Positions 56,491 to 64,000 of a stretch of DNA of 64,000 nucleotides are shown here, piece after piece (within the stretch, counting starts at the first letter, position 1; each line of letters opens with the position of its first letter). Source of the DNA: Haloplanus natans DSM 17983 (GTDB lineage: Archaea; Halobacteriota; Halobacteria; Halobacteriales; Haloferacaceae); contig NZ_KE386573.1 in assembly GCF_000427685.1 (NCBI RefSeq), positions 2,278,938 to 2,342,937 on the forward strand, written 5' to 3'. The position numbers and the translations under genes are program-made. The notes under the pieces were generated by a model. It searched no databases. It had not been told where the DNA came from and saw only the letters and a list, made by a program, of their open reading frames with translations.

Positions 56491-57564
56491 CTAGAAGAGC
56501 CCGTAGTCGTCGACGACGCGCTCGTAGCAGTCGACGTAGCGGTCGAGGACCGCGTCGTGGTCGTACGAGGCGTAGGCCTCGTTGACGGTCCAGTGTTCCA
56601 GCTTCGCCGCTGCGACGATTTCGTCCGCGAGTTCGCGGGGGCTGGTCACCAGCGACCCGCGGGCGTCTTCCTCGACGAGTTCGTGGGCGGCCGACTCGGC
56701 CTGGTACTCGACGACGCCGACGCAGCCACACGCGAGCGCCCGGAGGAGGCTCGTCGCGAAGGGCGCCCACGTCGCCGTCTGGGCGAACACGTGGGCCCCC
56801 TTGAGGATCGGCACCTGGTCGGTCGGATCGAGGGCGCCGAGGAACTCGATGCGGTCGGCGATTCGGAGGTCACGGGCGGTCCGTTCGGCCTCCGGCCGGA
56901 CCGGCCCGTCGCCGATGACCGCCGCCCGCCACTCGCGTTGTCGGAGTTCCGCCAGCGCAAGGAGGAACTCCTCGACGTTGGCGCCCTCGTCGAGCGAGCG
57001 GGCGTAGACGATGTCGGCGCGGGGGTCGACGGGCGCGCCCCGGATGCCCGCCAGGTCGACGCTGTCGGGGACCACCTCGACGGTGTCGGCGGGGGCGCCG
57101 CACTCGCGGACGGTCGTCCCGACGGTTCGGGAGGGGACGAGCATACGGTCGGGCGAGCGGGCGGCCCAGCGGCGCCGCCACGGCGGCGTCGCGTCGTCGG
57201 GATACGCCCACCACTCCCCGACGACGGGGGTTCGCCGGAGGCGAGCGACCGCCTTGGCGGTGGGGGCCGCGAGGCGTGGCTGGGTGGCGACGTGGATCAC
57301 GTCCGAACGGACGGTATTGAGCACGAACGGGAGTCTGAGGACGAACGCCCGGGGCGCGAGTTCGGTCGTCACCCGGCGGTAGGTGACGCCCTCGAAGTCG
57401 AACGAGGGGTGGTCGCCGTCCCACCACTGCGCACAGCAGACGGTCACGTCGTGGCCACGGGCCGCTAGGCGTTCGGCGACCCCCCGCATCCGACTTGCGT
57501 GCCAGTCGTCGGCGTGGTGAGCCGTCGTCATCGAAACGAACGTGACGCGCACGGACGAGCCCAC
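56491..57564 (-). CDS. GT4 family glycosyltransferase
   Basis: 357 residues. Two Rossmann domains. N-terminal VRVTFVSMTTAHHADDWHASRMRGVAERLAARGHDVTVCCAQ (GT4 acceptor side), and C-terminal EFLGALDPTDQVPILKGAHVFAQTATWAPFATSLLRALACGCVGVVEYQAESAAHELVEE, with the usual E-x7-E donor site partly changed (FATSLLRALACG). Transfers a sugar from a nucleotide-sugar. GTG start 57564 is tentative. A GTG 12 bp further in (MRVTFVSM) is possible. Confidence 0.82.
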   Translation of the reverse strand: MGSSVRVTFVSMTTAHHADDWHASRMRGVAERLAARGHDVTVCCAQWWDGDHPSFDFEGVTYRRVTTELAPRAFVLRLPFVLNTVRSDVIHVATQPRLAAPTAKAVARLRRTPVVGEWWAYPDDATPPWRRRWAARSPDRMLVPSRTVGTTVRECGAPADTVEVVPDSVDLAGIRGAPVDPRADIVYARSLDEGANVEEFLLALAELRQREWRAAVIGDGPVRPEAERTARDLRIADRIEFLGALDPTDQVPILKGAHVFAQTATWAPFATSLLRALACGCVGVVEYQAESAAHELVEEDARGSLVTSPRELADEIVAAAKLEHWTVNEAYASYDHDAVLDRYVDCYERVVDDYGLF

Positions 57565-57666
57565 GGGACGAGTTGACTAAAAGCCCTGCCGTCGTCGAAG
57601 ACGGGGCGTTCCCGGCGGCCGAGAACCGGCGCGTAACTTGAGGCGAGCGGGGCCCAACGAACAGTC

Positions 57667-58104
57667 ATGTACGATCGGATTCTGGTGCCGACGGATGGCA
57701 GCGACCCGGCGGTGGCGGCGACCGAACACGCGCTGGCCGTCGCCGAGCGTTTCGACGCGACGGTCCACGCGCTGTACGTCGTCGACACGGACGGTATCGC
57801 TCACGAAGCACCGGAACTCGGCCTCGACGTGCTTCGCGGCGCGCTCCGTGAGGAAGGCGAGGCGGCGACGGGGACCGTCGAGACGCGGGCAAAAGCGAAA
57901 GGCGTCGACGTGACGGCGGCCGTCGTCGAGGGCATCGCGGAGGACGCCATCGTCGACTACGCCGACGAGCACGGAATCGACCTGATCGTGATGGGGACCC
58001 ACGGCCGACACGGGGTGGATCGGTATCTGGTCGGGAGCGTCACGGAGCGGGTGGTCCGGCGGACCGACGTGCCGACGCTGGTGGTTCGGGGGGAGTGGGA
58101 CTAG
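57667..58104 (+). CDS. Universal stress protein (single UspA domain)
   Basis: 145 residues. MYDRILVPTDGSDPAVAATEHALAVAERFDATVHALYVVD and the ATP-loop MGTHGRHGVDRYLVGSVTERVVRRTDVPTLVVR, the complete G-x2-G-x9-G-S/T motif. Likely a nucleotide-binding stress sensor. Ends just before a mini-element. Confidence 0.92.
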   Translation: MYDRILVPTDGSDPAVAATEHALAVAERFDATVHALYVVDTDGIAHEAPELGLDVLRGALREEGEAATGTVETRAKAKGVDVTAAVVEGIAEDAIVDYADEHGIDLIVMGTHGRHGVDRYLVGSVTERVVRRTDVPTLVVRGEWD

Positions 58105-58108
58105 GCGA

Positions 58109-58216
58109 TACGGATAGTTGTCGGTCAGTTCCAGTGATCGTGAGTATTGCAAGTCGTTGCCGGTGGTTCGCCGGACCGGCTCGGCGACGCACCGAAAACG
58201 GCGACAACTACCCGTA
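58109..58216 (-). mobile_element. Palindromic mini-element 6 (MITE-like), 108 bp, with an internal insertion
   Basis: Tips TACGGATAGTTGTCG and CGACAACTACCCGTA (14/15). Interior TATTGCAAGTCGTTGCCGG followed by TGGTTCGCCGGACCG strongly resembles the interior of element 1 (TATTGTAAGTCATTACCGG...TTGGTCGCCGGACCG). About 28 bp (GGTCAGTTCCAGTGATCGTG region) is extra near the left end. GA may be duplicated on both sides. Its right end forms the last codons and stop (58208-58210) of the DUF420 gene. Confidence 0.7.
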
Positions 58217-58819
58217 GAACACGATAGCCGCCTCGACGAACTCCCAACTGTAGACGTGGTTGAGGAGGAGGTAGGTGACGACGCCGAGCGAGAGCGAGAG
58301 GATCCACGACCCGGCAGCGATACGGCCGATTCGGGCGTGGGCCGTCTCGCGGAGTTCCGCCGGTGTGTGGGTCACGCCGAGGACGATGGCGTAGAGGACG
58401 ACGGGCACGGAGACGATAGAGAGGACGATGTGGATGGCGAGCATCGCGAGGTAGGCGTAGTAGACGAGGGTGGGGCCGACGAACTCCTTGGTCCCGCCGC
58501 CTCCAATTTTCGTGAGATAGAGGACGAGGAAGACGAGGATGAGCCCGAACGCGGTCGACATGGCGGCCGCGTGCTTTTTCACCTCGTTCCGGCGGATCCA
58601 CCGCCAGCCGGCGATGAGCGAACAGGTAGCGAGCGTGTTGACGACGGCGATGGCGTCGGAGAGGAGGTTCACCTGCCCGAGCGAGAGGTCGGGAAACACC
58701 GATGCGGGCACGACCCCGAGAAAGGTGCCGACGACGAGCGTGTAGCCGACGACCGAGAGGACGAAGGTGGCGGCGGCGGGATGTTCCTTGACCGGACCGC
58801 TGGCGCTGGCCGTTGCCAT
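58208..58819 (-). CDS. DUF420 family membrane protein
   Basis: 203 residues with five to six helices: LSVVGYTLVVGTFLGVVPASVF, NLLSDAIAVVNTLATCSLIAGWRWIRRNEVKKHAAAMSTAFGLILVFLVLYLTKIG, AYLAMLAIHIVLSIVSVPVVLYAIVLGV, and IGRIAAGSWILSLSLGVVTYLLLNHVYSW. HKxxM and AIHI-type His residues occur in DUF420 proteins linked to haem-copper oxidase assembly (CtaG/Cox-related). The ending ...FYG comes from element 6. Confidence 0.85.
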   Translation of the reverse strand: MATASASGPVKEHPAAATFVLSVVGYTLVVGTFLGVVPASVFPDLSLGQVNLLSDAIAVVNTLATCSLIAGWRWIRRNEVKKHAAAMSTAFGLILVFLVLYLTKIGGGGTKEFVGPTLVYYAYLAMLAIHIVLSIVSVPVVLYAIVLGVTHTPAELRETAHARIGRIAAGSWILSLSLGVVTYLLLNHVYSWEFVEAAIVFYG

Positions 58820-58878
58820 GCTTGGGGGTTGGACCGCACCGGCTTGCCTCTTCCGTTCTACGCGTCGCGGCGGTGACG

Positions 58879-59934
58879 TTAGATCACGCCGGTGACCGTC
58901 GCGGCCTCGTGGGCGGCCGCCTCGCTGATGCCGTTGCCGAGGATCGTATACCGGTCGCGGATGCGGTGGGCGGTCGTCAGCGCCTCGATCACCGTCTCGT
59001 CGTCGAAGCCGAGGTCCGCGGCCGTAGTCGGCGCGCCGATGACCGCGAGGGCGTCGCGGATGTTACGCCACATCCCCTTCTCGCCTTCGTGGAGGTAGGC
59101 AACGAGGATGGAGCCGACGCCGACCTGGTGGCCGTGGAGGGCGCGCCCGGGCGCGATACGGTCGAGACGGTGGGAGAAGAGGTGTTCGGCGCCGCTCGCG
59201 GGACGCGAAGAGCCCGCGATGGACATGGCGACCCCGGAGGAGACGAGCGCCTTCACGACGACCCACGCCGACTCCTCTAGCCCCTGTTTGATCGACTCGG
59301 CGTTCTCGACGAGCATCTCGGCGGTCATCCGGGAGAGCGCGCCCGCGTATTCGGAGTATTCGACGTTCTGCAGTCGGTGGGCGAGCTGCCAGTCCTCGAC
59401 GGCGGTGTAGTTGGAGACGATGTCGGCACAGCCGGCGGTAGTGAGCTCCCAGGGTGCGGCAGCGACGACTTCGGTGTCGGCGACGACGGCGAGTGGCGGG
59501 TCGGCGGCCACGCTGTGACGGGTGTCGCCCTCGGGGATCGAGGAGCGGCCGCTGACGATGCCGTCGTGGCTCGCCGCGGTGGGGACGGAGACGAACCCGA
59601 AGCCAAGGTGGTCGGCCGCCATCTTCGCCGTGTCGATCGGTTTGCCGCCGCCAAGCCCGACGAGATAGGTGGCGCCCTCGTCCTGGGCGGCATCGACGAC
59701 CCGTTCGACGGCGCCAAAGCCCGCCTCCTCGACGATGATCGTCGCGGGGTCGCTCCCGAGTTGCTCACGAACGCGGTCACCGACGAGCCGATCCGGGGAC
59801 GGACTCGTCACGACCAGCGGCCGGCCGACGACCGAGAGGTCGTCGACGACGGCGCCGAGGTCGGCGAGCACGCCGTGTCCCACGACAACGTTCCGCGGGA
59901 GCTTGATCCACGTCGACTTCTCGAACATAGACAT
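58879..59934 (-). CDS. egsA: sn-glycerol-1-phosphate dehydrogenase
   Basis: 351 residues. Makes the archaeal-specific G1P backbone of ether lipids from dihydroxyacetone phosphate. KSTWIKLPRNVVVGHGVLADLG, LGGGKPIDTAKMAAD, SVPTAASHDGIVSGRSSI, ADIVSNYTAVEDW, GSEHLF-like ASGAEHLFSHRLDRI (metal His) and HGHQVGVGSILVAYLHEG. Zinc-dependent Fe-ADH fold. Diagnostic of archaea. Confidence 0.96.
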   Translation of the reverse strand: MSMFEKSTWIKLPRNVVVGHGVLADLGAVVDDLSVVGRPLVVTSPSPDRLVGDRVREQLGSDPATIIVEEAGFGAVERVVDAAQDEGATYLVGLGGGKPIDTAKMAADHLGFGFVSVPTAASHDGIVSGRSSIPEGDTRHSVAADPPLAVVADTEVVAAAPWELTTAGCADIVSNYTAVEDWQLAHRLQNVEYSEYAGALSRMTAEMLVENAESIKQGLEESAWVVVKALVSSGVAMSIAGSSRPASGAEHLFSHRLDRIAPGRALHGHQVGVGSILVAYLHEGEKGMWRNIRDALAVIGAPTTAADLGFDDETVIEALTTAHRIRDRYTILGNGISEAAAHEAATVTGVI

Positions 59935-59966
59935 CGTACTCGACGTGATCCTTTAGTACCTGAGGG

Positions 59967-61745
59967 TCACCGGCCGTCGCGCTCCACCGTCGGGAACGCG
60001 AGCGTGACGGTACTGCCGTCGTCGTCGCTCTCGACGGTGATGTCGCCGTCGGAGAGTCGGGTGACCCAGTAGACAAAGAGCAGTCCGAGGCCGGAGCCGT
60101 GGTGGAGTTGGTCGATTTCGTGGTCGAACGTGAGGGTGTGTCGCTCGATGTCCGGAATGCCGGGCCCGTCGTCGGCGACGCGAACGAGGCCACGCGCGCC
60201 CTCGTCGACGACCGTGATTCGGACCGTCGGGGTCCCGTCATCGGCGTACTCGACGGCGTTTTCGACGAGTTCGTCGACCGCGGCGGTGAGGTCCGGGAGC
60301 GCGGCCACGACCACGGAGTCCGCACGCGTGAGGTCGATGTCGGCGTCGGGGAACCGCTCCCGGAGCGCGGCCACCCGTCGCTCGACGAGCGCACGGAGGT
60401 CGATAGCGACCGTGTCGGCCGGGTTCGTCAGGATTTCGACGATCCGACGCTCGCGGTCCGCCTGTTCGAGGAGATGGTCGGCGTACGTTTCGATCCGACC
60501 GATGCCCGCGTCGGCGTCCTCGATCCGCCCCTCGCGGAGGTTCTCCGCGATGCCGCGGATGACGTTTACGTCGTTGCGGATGTTGTGACGGAGCCACTGT
60601 TCGAGCGTCTTCAACTGGCGCTTTCGCTCCTCCTGTGCGGAGATGTCACGCCCGATGCCGACGACCCTGTGACTATCGCCCCCGTGGAGTCGCCGCCCGC
60701 GGAACTCGTAGGGACGGGCGTGGCCGTGCCTCGTGACGAGCGTGGCTTCGATCGTATCGGCGCCCTCGTCGAGGACCGTCGCGATGGAGGCCTGCACCCG
60801 TTGTACGTCCGACGCCGCGAAAAGCGTCCCGACGTTCATCGACGCCAGTTCGTCGTCGTCGTAGCCGGTGATCTCGGTCACCGCCTCGTTCCACCGCAGG
60901 AGGGTGCCGTCGGCGTCGACGACATAGAACACGTCGTCGAGTGCGTCGAGGGCCTCCTCGACGAACCGGCGTTCGGCCCGGAGCGCGTCCTGTGCCTCGC
61001 GGAGCGGCGTGATATCGACGACGACGGCCTGGCCGATGTCCTCGCCCAGAAACCGGCCGACTGCCGTCGACACCTGGACGTATCGCACCTCGCCGTCGGG
61101 TCGCTGGAGTCGCATCTGCGTCGGCCCGACGGGCTCTTTCCGTTCGATGACCGTCGCGAGTTCCCGCCGGGCGAGTTCGTGATCGTCGGGGTGGACGAAC
61201 TCGAAGATGGATCGCCCGACGAGTTCGTCCCGTCCGTCGAGTCCGAGCAGATCGAGCGTGGCGTCGTTACACCAGATGGATTCGCCGGTGGCGTCGAACA
61301 GGTTGATCGGGATCGGCGCCATCTCGATGAGGTGGCGATACCGACGCTGGTGTTCGTCCGTGAACCACGGCGCGTCCCGGTCGAGGGCGGCCCGGAGTCG
61401 GGCGAGGATCGTCCGCTCGTCGGCGTCGGCGGGCACGTAGCCGCTCACGCCGGCGTCGACCGCCTCGCTCGCCACCGACGGCGACGCGGATTCGAGGATC
61501 AGAACGAACGGGAGTCCCGGGTGAGAGACGCGGATCGATCGCAACAGGCGAACGCCGTCCAGATCGGGCAGCGCGTAACCGCTGACGATGCCGTCCACCT
61601 CGCCGCGTGCCACGAGACGGAGACAGTCACCCGCCGAGTCGACGGTCGTCGCGTCGATATCCGCGTCGCGAAGCGCCGACGCCAGCCGCCCTTCGAGTCG
61701 ATCGGGGAGAGCAACGAGCGCGATCCGCGACGACCCGTCGGGCAT
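59967..61745 (-). CDS. PAS sensor histidine kinase with degenerate receiver domain
   Basis: 592 residues, soluble. N-terminal receiver-like domain (5-120), two PAS domains (about 135-250 and 258-375), HisKA-like dimer with phosphorylatable His387 (LEQWLRHNIRNDVNVI), and HATPase with N box DELVENAVEYA (491-501), G1 DDGPGIPD and G2 HGSGLGL. In the receiver the acidic acceptor expected four residues before Pro60 is Gly56 (SGYALP, 55-60), and the Lys and paired acidic residues are also missing, so it is a pseudo-receiver. ATG 61745 (MPDGSSRIALVALP). No response regulator is adjacent. Confidence 0.88.
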   Translation of the reverse strand: MPDGSSRIALVALPDRLEGRLASALRDADIDATTVDSAGDCLRLVARGEVDGIVSGYALPDLDGVRLLRSIRVSHPGLPFVLILESASPSVASEAVDAGVSGYVPADADERTILARLRAALDRDAPWFTDEHQRRYRHLIEMAPIPINLFDATGESIWCNDATLDLLGLDGRDELVGRSIFEFVHPDDHELARRELATVIERKEPVGPTQMRLQRPDGEVRYVQVSTAVGRFLGEDIGQAVVVDITPLREAQDALRAERRFVEEALDALDDVFYVVDADGTLLRWNEAVTEITGYDDDELASMNVGTLFAASDVQRVQASIATVLDEGADTIEATLVTRHGHARPYEFRGRRLHGGDSHRVVGIGRDISAQEERKRQLKTLEQWLRHNIRNDVNVIRGIAENLREGRIEDADAGIGRIETYADHLLEQADRERRIVEILTNPADTVAIDLRALVERRVAALRERFPDADIDLTRADSVVVAALPDLTAAVDELVENAVEYADDGTPTVRITVVDEGARGLVRVADDGPGIPDIERHTLTFDHEIDQLHHGSGLGLLFVYWVTRLSDGDITVESDDDGSTVTLAFPTVERDGR

Positions 61746-61969
61746 AGCAACGTCGTGACACAGGATCGCAAGCACCAAACGTTTTGGGCATCGCCCGCAC
61801 GAGCGCCGCGAAGGGGAAAGCGTCGCCGAATCCGTCCTCTATCCTTCGAGAACGACGACGCGGCGTGCCGGTCATCCACGCGTTCGCGGGTGCCGTCGAC
61901 GTGCTCGCAGGCAGTCAGCACGGTTCCGGGTTCGGTAGCCTGATACCGCGGCCGCCCGACCGATCCGCT

Positions 61970-63262
61970 ATGGACGTGGACATCAGCCGCTCACGGGTCG
62001 GGGGGCGAGCGCGCGCGCCGCCGTCGAAGAGCTACACGCACCGGGCGATCCTCGCCGCGGGCTACAGCGACGGCGCGGTGGTCGCCGATCCGCTCGTGAG
62101 CGCGGACACGCGGGCGACGATGCGGGCGGTCGAGGCCTTCGGCGGGCGGATCGAACGGAGCGACGGCGACCTCGACGTGACGGGCTTTGCCGGCCGGCCG
62201 GGCGTCCCGGACGACGTGATCGACTGTGCGAACAGCGGGACGACCACCCGGATCGTCACGGCGTGTGCGGCGCTCGCGGACGGGCTGACGGTATTGACCG
62301 GCGACGACTCGCTCCGCTCGCGGCCACAGGGGGCGTTGCTCGACGCCATCGCCCAACTCGACGGGCGGGCGGAGAGCACGCGCGGCAACGGGCAGGCACC
62401 GCTGGTCGTGGGCGGGGACGTGGGAGGCGGCACGGTGTCGATTCCCGGCGACGTGTCCTCGCAGTACGTCACGGCGCTGTTGATGGCGGGGGCGGTGACG
62501 GCGGACGGGATCGACATCGACCTGCGGACCGAACTCAAGTCGGCGCCGTACGTCGACATCACGCTCGAAGTGCTCGACGCGTTCGGCGTCGAGGCGACGG
62601 AGACGGACGCGGGCTATCGGGTGCCCGGCGGACAGCGGTACGGCCGGGACGGCCCGTATCCGGTCCCCGGCGACTTCTCGTCGATGTCGTACCTGCTCGC
62701 GGCGGGCGCGGTGGCCAGCGGCGACGACGGTGTCGTCGTCGAGGGGGCGTATCCGAGCGCGCAGGGCGACAGCGCCATCGTCGACGTACTGGAGCGCATG
62801 GGCGCCGATATCTCGTGGGATCGCGAGGCCGGGGAGATCACCGTTCGCCGGAGCGACCTGACGGGCGTCGAGGTGGACGTGGGCGATACGCCCGACCTCC
62901 TCCCGACGGTCGCGGTCCTCGGCGCCGTCGCGGACGGGGAGACGCGGGTCATCAACTGCGAACACGTCCGGTACAAGGAGACCGACCGGGTGCGGGCGAT
63001 GGCGACGGAGTTGGAGACGCTTGGCGCCGCGGTCACGGAGGAAGCGGACGCCCTGACGATCCACGGCGGCGAGAGCGACCTCCGGGGGGCGGCGGTGGCG
63101 GGCCACGACGACCACCGGATCGTCATGTCGCTCGCGGTCGCGGGCCTCGTCGCCGGGGGGACGACCACCGTCGAGGGCGCCGATCACGTCGATGTCTCCT
63201 TCCCGGGGTTCTTCGATGTGCTTTATGACCTCGGAGCCGAAGTGGACGAACATGAACGGTAA
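61970..63262 (+). CDS. aroA: 5-enolpyruvylshikimate-3-phosphate synthase
   Basis: 430 residues. [20 protein letters not shown] (Lys-Ser for S3P), [17 protein letters not shown] (GTT loop), [48 protein letters not shown], and [20 protein letters not shown] near the end. Transfers enolpyruvyl from PEP to shikimate 3-phosphate. ATG 61970. Its last codons overlap the aroC start by 11 bp, so they are co-translated. Confidence 0.96.
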   Translation: MDVDISRSRVGGRARAPPSKSYTHRAILAAGYSDGAVVADPLVSADTRATMRAVEAFGGRIERSDGDLDVTGFAGRPGVPDDVIDCANSGTTTRIVTACAALADGLTVLTGDDSLRSRPQGALLDAIAQLDGRAESTRGNGQAPLVVGGDVGGGTVSIPGDVSSQYVTALLMAGAVTADGIDIDLRTELKSAPYVDITLEVLDAFGVEATETDAGYRVPGGQRYGRDGPYPVPGDFSSMSYLLAAGAVASGDDGVVVEGAYPSAQGDSAIVDVLERMGADISWDREAGEITVRRSDLTGVEVDVGDTPDLLPTVAVLGAVADGETRVINCEHVRYKETDRVRAMATELETLGAAVTEEADALTIHGGESDLRGAAVAGHDDHRIVMSLAVAGLVAGGTTTVEGADHVDVSFPGFFDVLYDLGAEVDEHER

Positions 63263-64000
63263 CCGATTCGGTCGTCTGTTTCAGGTGACGACCTACGGCG
63301 AGAGCCACGGCGACGCGATGGGCGTCGTCGTCTCGGGCTGTCCCGCCGGCCTCGAACTCGCCGAGGAGGACATCCAGCGCGACCTCGACCGGCGCAAGCC
63401 GGGCCAGTCGATGATCACGACCAGCCGCGGCGAACCCGACGAGGTGCGCATCCACAGCGGCCTGCAGGACGGCTACACGACCGGCACGCCGCTCGGGATG
63501 GTCATCCAGAACAAGGACGCCCGCTCTGGCAAGTACGAACCCTTCGTCACCGCACCGCGGCCCTCCCACGGCGACTTCACCTACTCCGCGAAGTTCGGCA
63601 CGCGCAACTGGGGCGGGGGCGGGCGCTCCTCGGCCCGCGAGACGGTGAACTGGGTCGCGGCCGGCGCGGTGGCGAAGAAGGTTCTGAGCGACCACGGCGT
63701 CGAACTCAAGGCCCACGTCAACCAGATCGGCGACATCGAGGCGCCCGAGGTGAGCTTCGAGGAGATGCTGGAACACAGCGAGGACAACGAGGTGCGGTGT
63801 GCCCACCCCGAGACGGCCGAGCGGATGCGCGAGCGGATCGAACAGTATCAAAAAGAGGGCGACTCCATCGGCGGTTCCGTCGAGTTCGAGGCGCGTGGCG
63901 TCCCCCGCGGCCTGGGCGCGCCGCGATTCGACTCGATGACCGCCCGCCTCGGGCAGGCGATGATGTCGGTGCCGGCGGCGACGGCGTTCGAGTTCGGCCT
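63252..64000 (+). CDS. aroC: Chorismate synthase (3' end beyond window)
   Basis: Partial; 249 complete codons from ATG 63252 to the window end with no stop. [65 protein letters not shown] is the FMN/His-containing N-terminus, then [61 protein letters not shown] and a final [24 protein letters not shown]. Removes phosphate from EPSP to make chorismate, using reduced FMN. Translationally coupled to aroA. Confidence 0.96.
   Translation, partial: MNGNRFGRLFQVTTYGESHGDAMGVVVSGCPAGLELAEEDIQRDLDRRKPGQSMITTSRGEPDEVRIHSGLQDGYTTGTPLGMVIQNKDARSGKYEPFVTAPRPSHGDFTYSAKFGTRNWGGGGRSSARETVNWVAAGAVAKKVLSDHGVELKAHVNQIGDIEAPEVSFEEMLEHSEDNEVRCAHPETAERMRERIEQYQKEGDSIGGSVEFEARGVPRGLGAPRFDSMTARLGQAMMSVPAATAFEFG

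Noticed and set aside
1-64000. CRISPR array, rRNA genes or further tRNAs
   Set aside because: No regularly spaced direct repeats with unique spacers, no rRNA signatures, and the only other T-arm match (4341) is a fragment without a 5' half.

Overview
The window is a high-GC stretch of a haloarchaeal chromosome (class Halobacteria). The evidence is: acidic proteomes throughout; archaeal-only genes (L44e, S27e, aIF2-alpha, Nop10, glycerol-1-phosphate dehydrogenase, D-aminoacyl-tRNA deacylase DtdA, GHMP-type shikimate kinase, FtsZ); haloarchaeal halocyanin and Tat-lipoprotein signals; and many leaderless genes with a TATA-like box about 25-32 nt before the ATG. The genus cannot be fixed from sequence alone. 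Genes are dense, on both strands, and often overlap by 4 bp (ATGA/GTGA).

Layout. 1-4.1 kb: small haloarchaeal protein, DUF2298 membrane protein, a GT2 glycosyltransferase + GtrA pair. 4.15-4.8 kb: initiator tRNA-Met with its 3' end and trailer duplicated 133 bp downstream, then a small membrane-protein gene split by a palindromic mini-element. 4.8-7.6 kb: Rieske-type protein, PabC, helix-hairpin-helix protein, AroE. 7.9-12.8 kb: Na/Ca exchanger with a possible leader ORF, tandem Usp protein, DtdA, FtsZ1. 13.7-17.3 kb: L44e-S27e-aIF2a-Nop10-PAC2 translation operon, J-domain protein, phosphoesterase. 17.3-27.9 kb: orphan E1-alpha, two PH-domain proteins, exonuclease-like protein, amine oxidase, a threonine-synthase-like protein without the PLP lysine, DtxR-type regulator + GDT1 transporter, LysE exporter, M24 peptidase, MFS. 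27.9-35.4 kb: siderophore/cobalamin-type ABC importer, TyrA, Rsm22-like methyltransferase, SurE, carbonic anhydrase, DoxX.

35.4-38.2 kb is the main accessory segment: a relic of an IS200/IS605-type (TnpB) right end, CysE, two PIN-toxin tails, a mini-element, an antitoxin/MazF pair and a small membrane protein. It is bracketed by copies of the 3' end of the chorismate mutase gene. 38.1-41.9 kb: chorismate mutase-shikimate kinase operon, lipoprotein/membrane pair, Nth. 41.9-47.2 kb: a b6f-like cytochrome bc cluster with a membrane-anchored halocyanin and no Rieske gene. 47.3-58.8 kb: NAD-kinase-like protein, M28 peptidase, thiolase + DUF35, alpha/beta hydrolase, MeaB + B12-binding mutase subunit, acidic repeat protein, S9 peptidase, MTH865-like protein, GT4, Usp, DUF420. 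58.9-64 kb: G1P dehydrogenase, PAS histidine kinase, AroA and AroC (AroC runs off the end).

Two themes stand out. First, aromatic biosynthesis genes (pabC, aroE, tyrA, chorismate mutase, aroK, aroA, aroC) are scattered over the window. Second, a family of roughly 80-bp palindromic mini-elements (MITE-like, at 4680, 18447, 23130, 36805, 52000 and 58109) sits in or directly at gene ends; the clearest copies have TNA target duplications.
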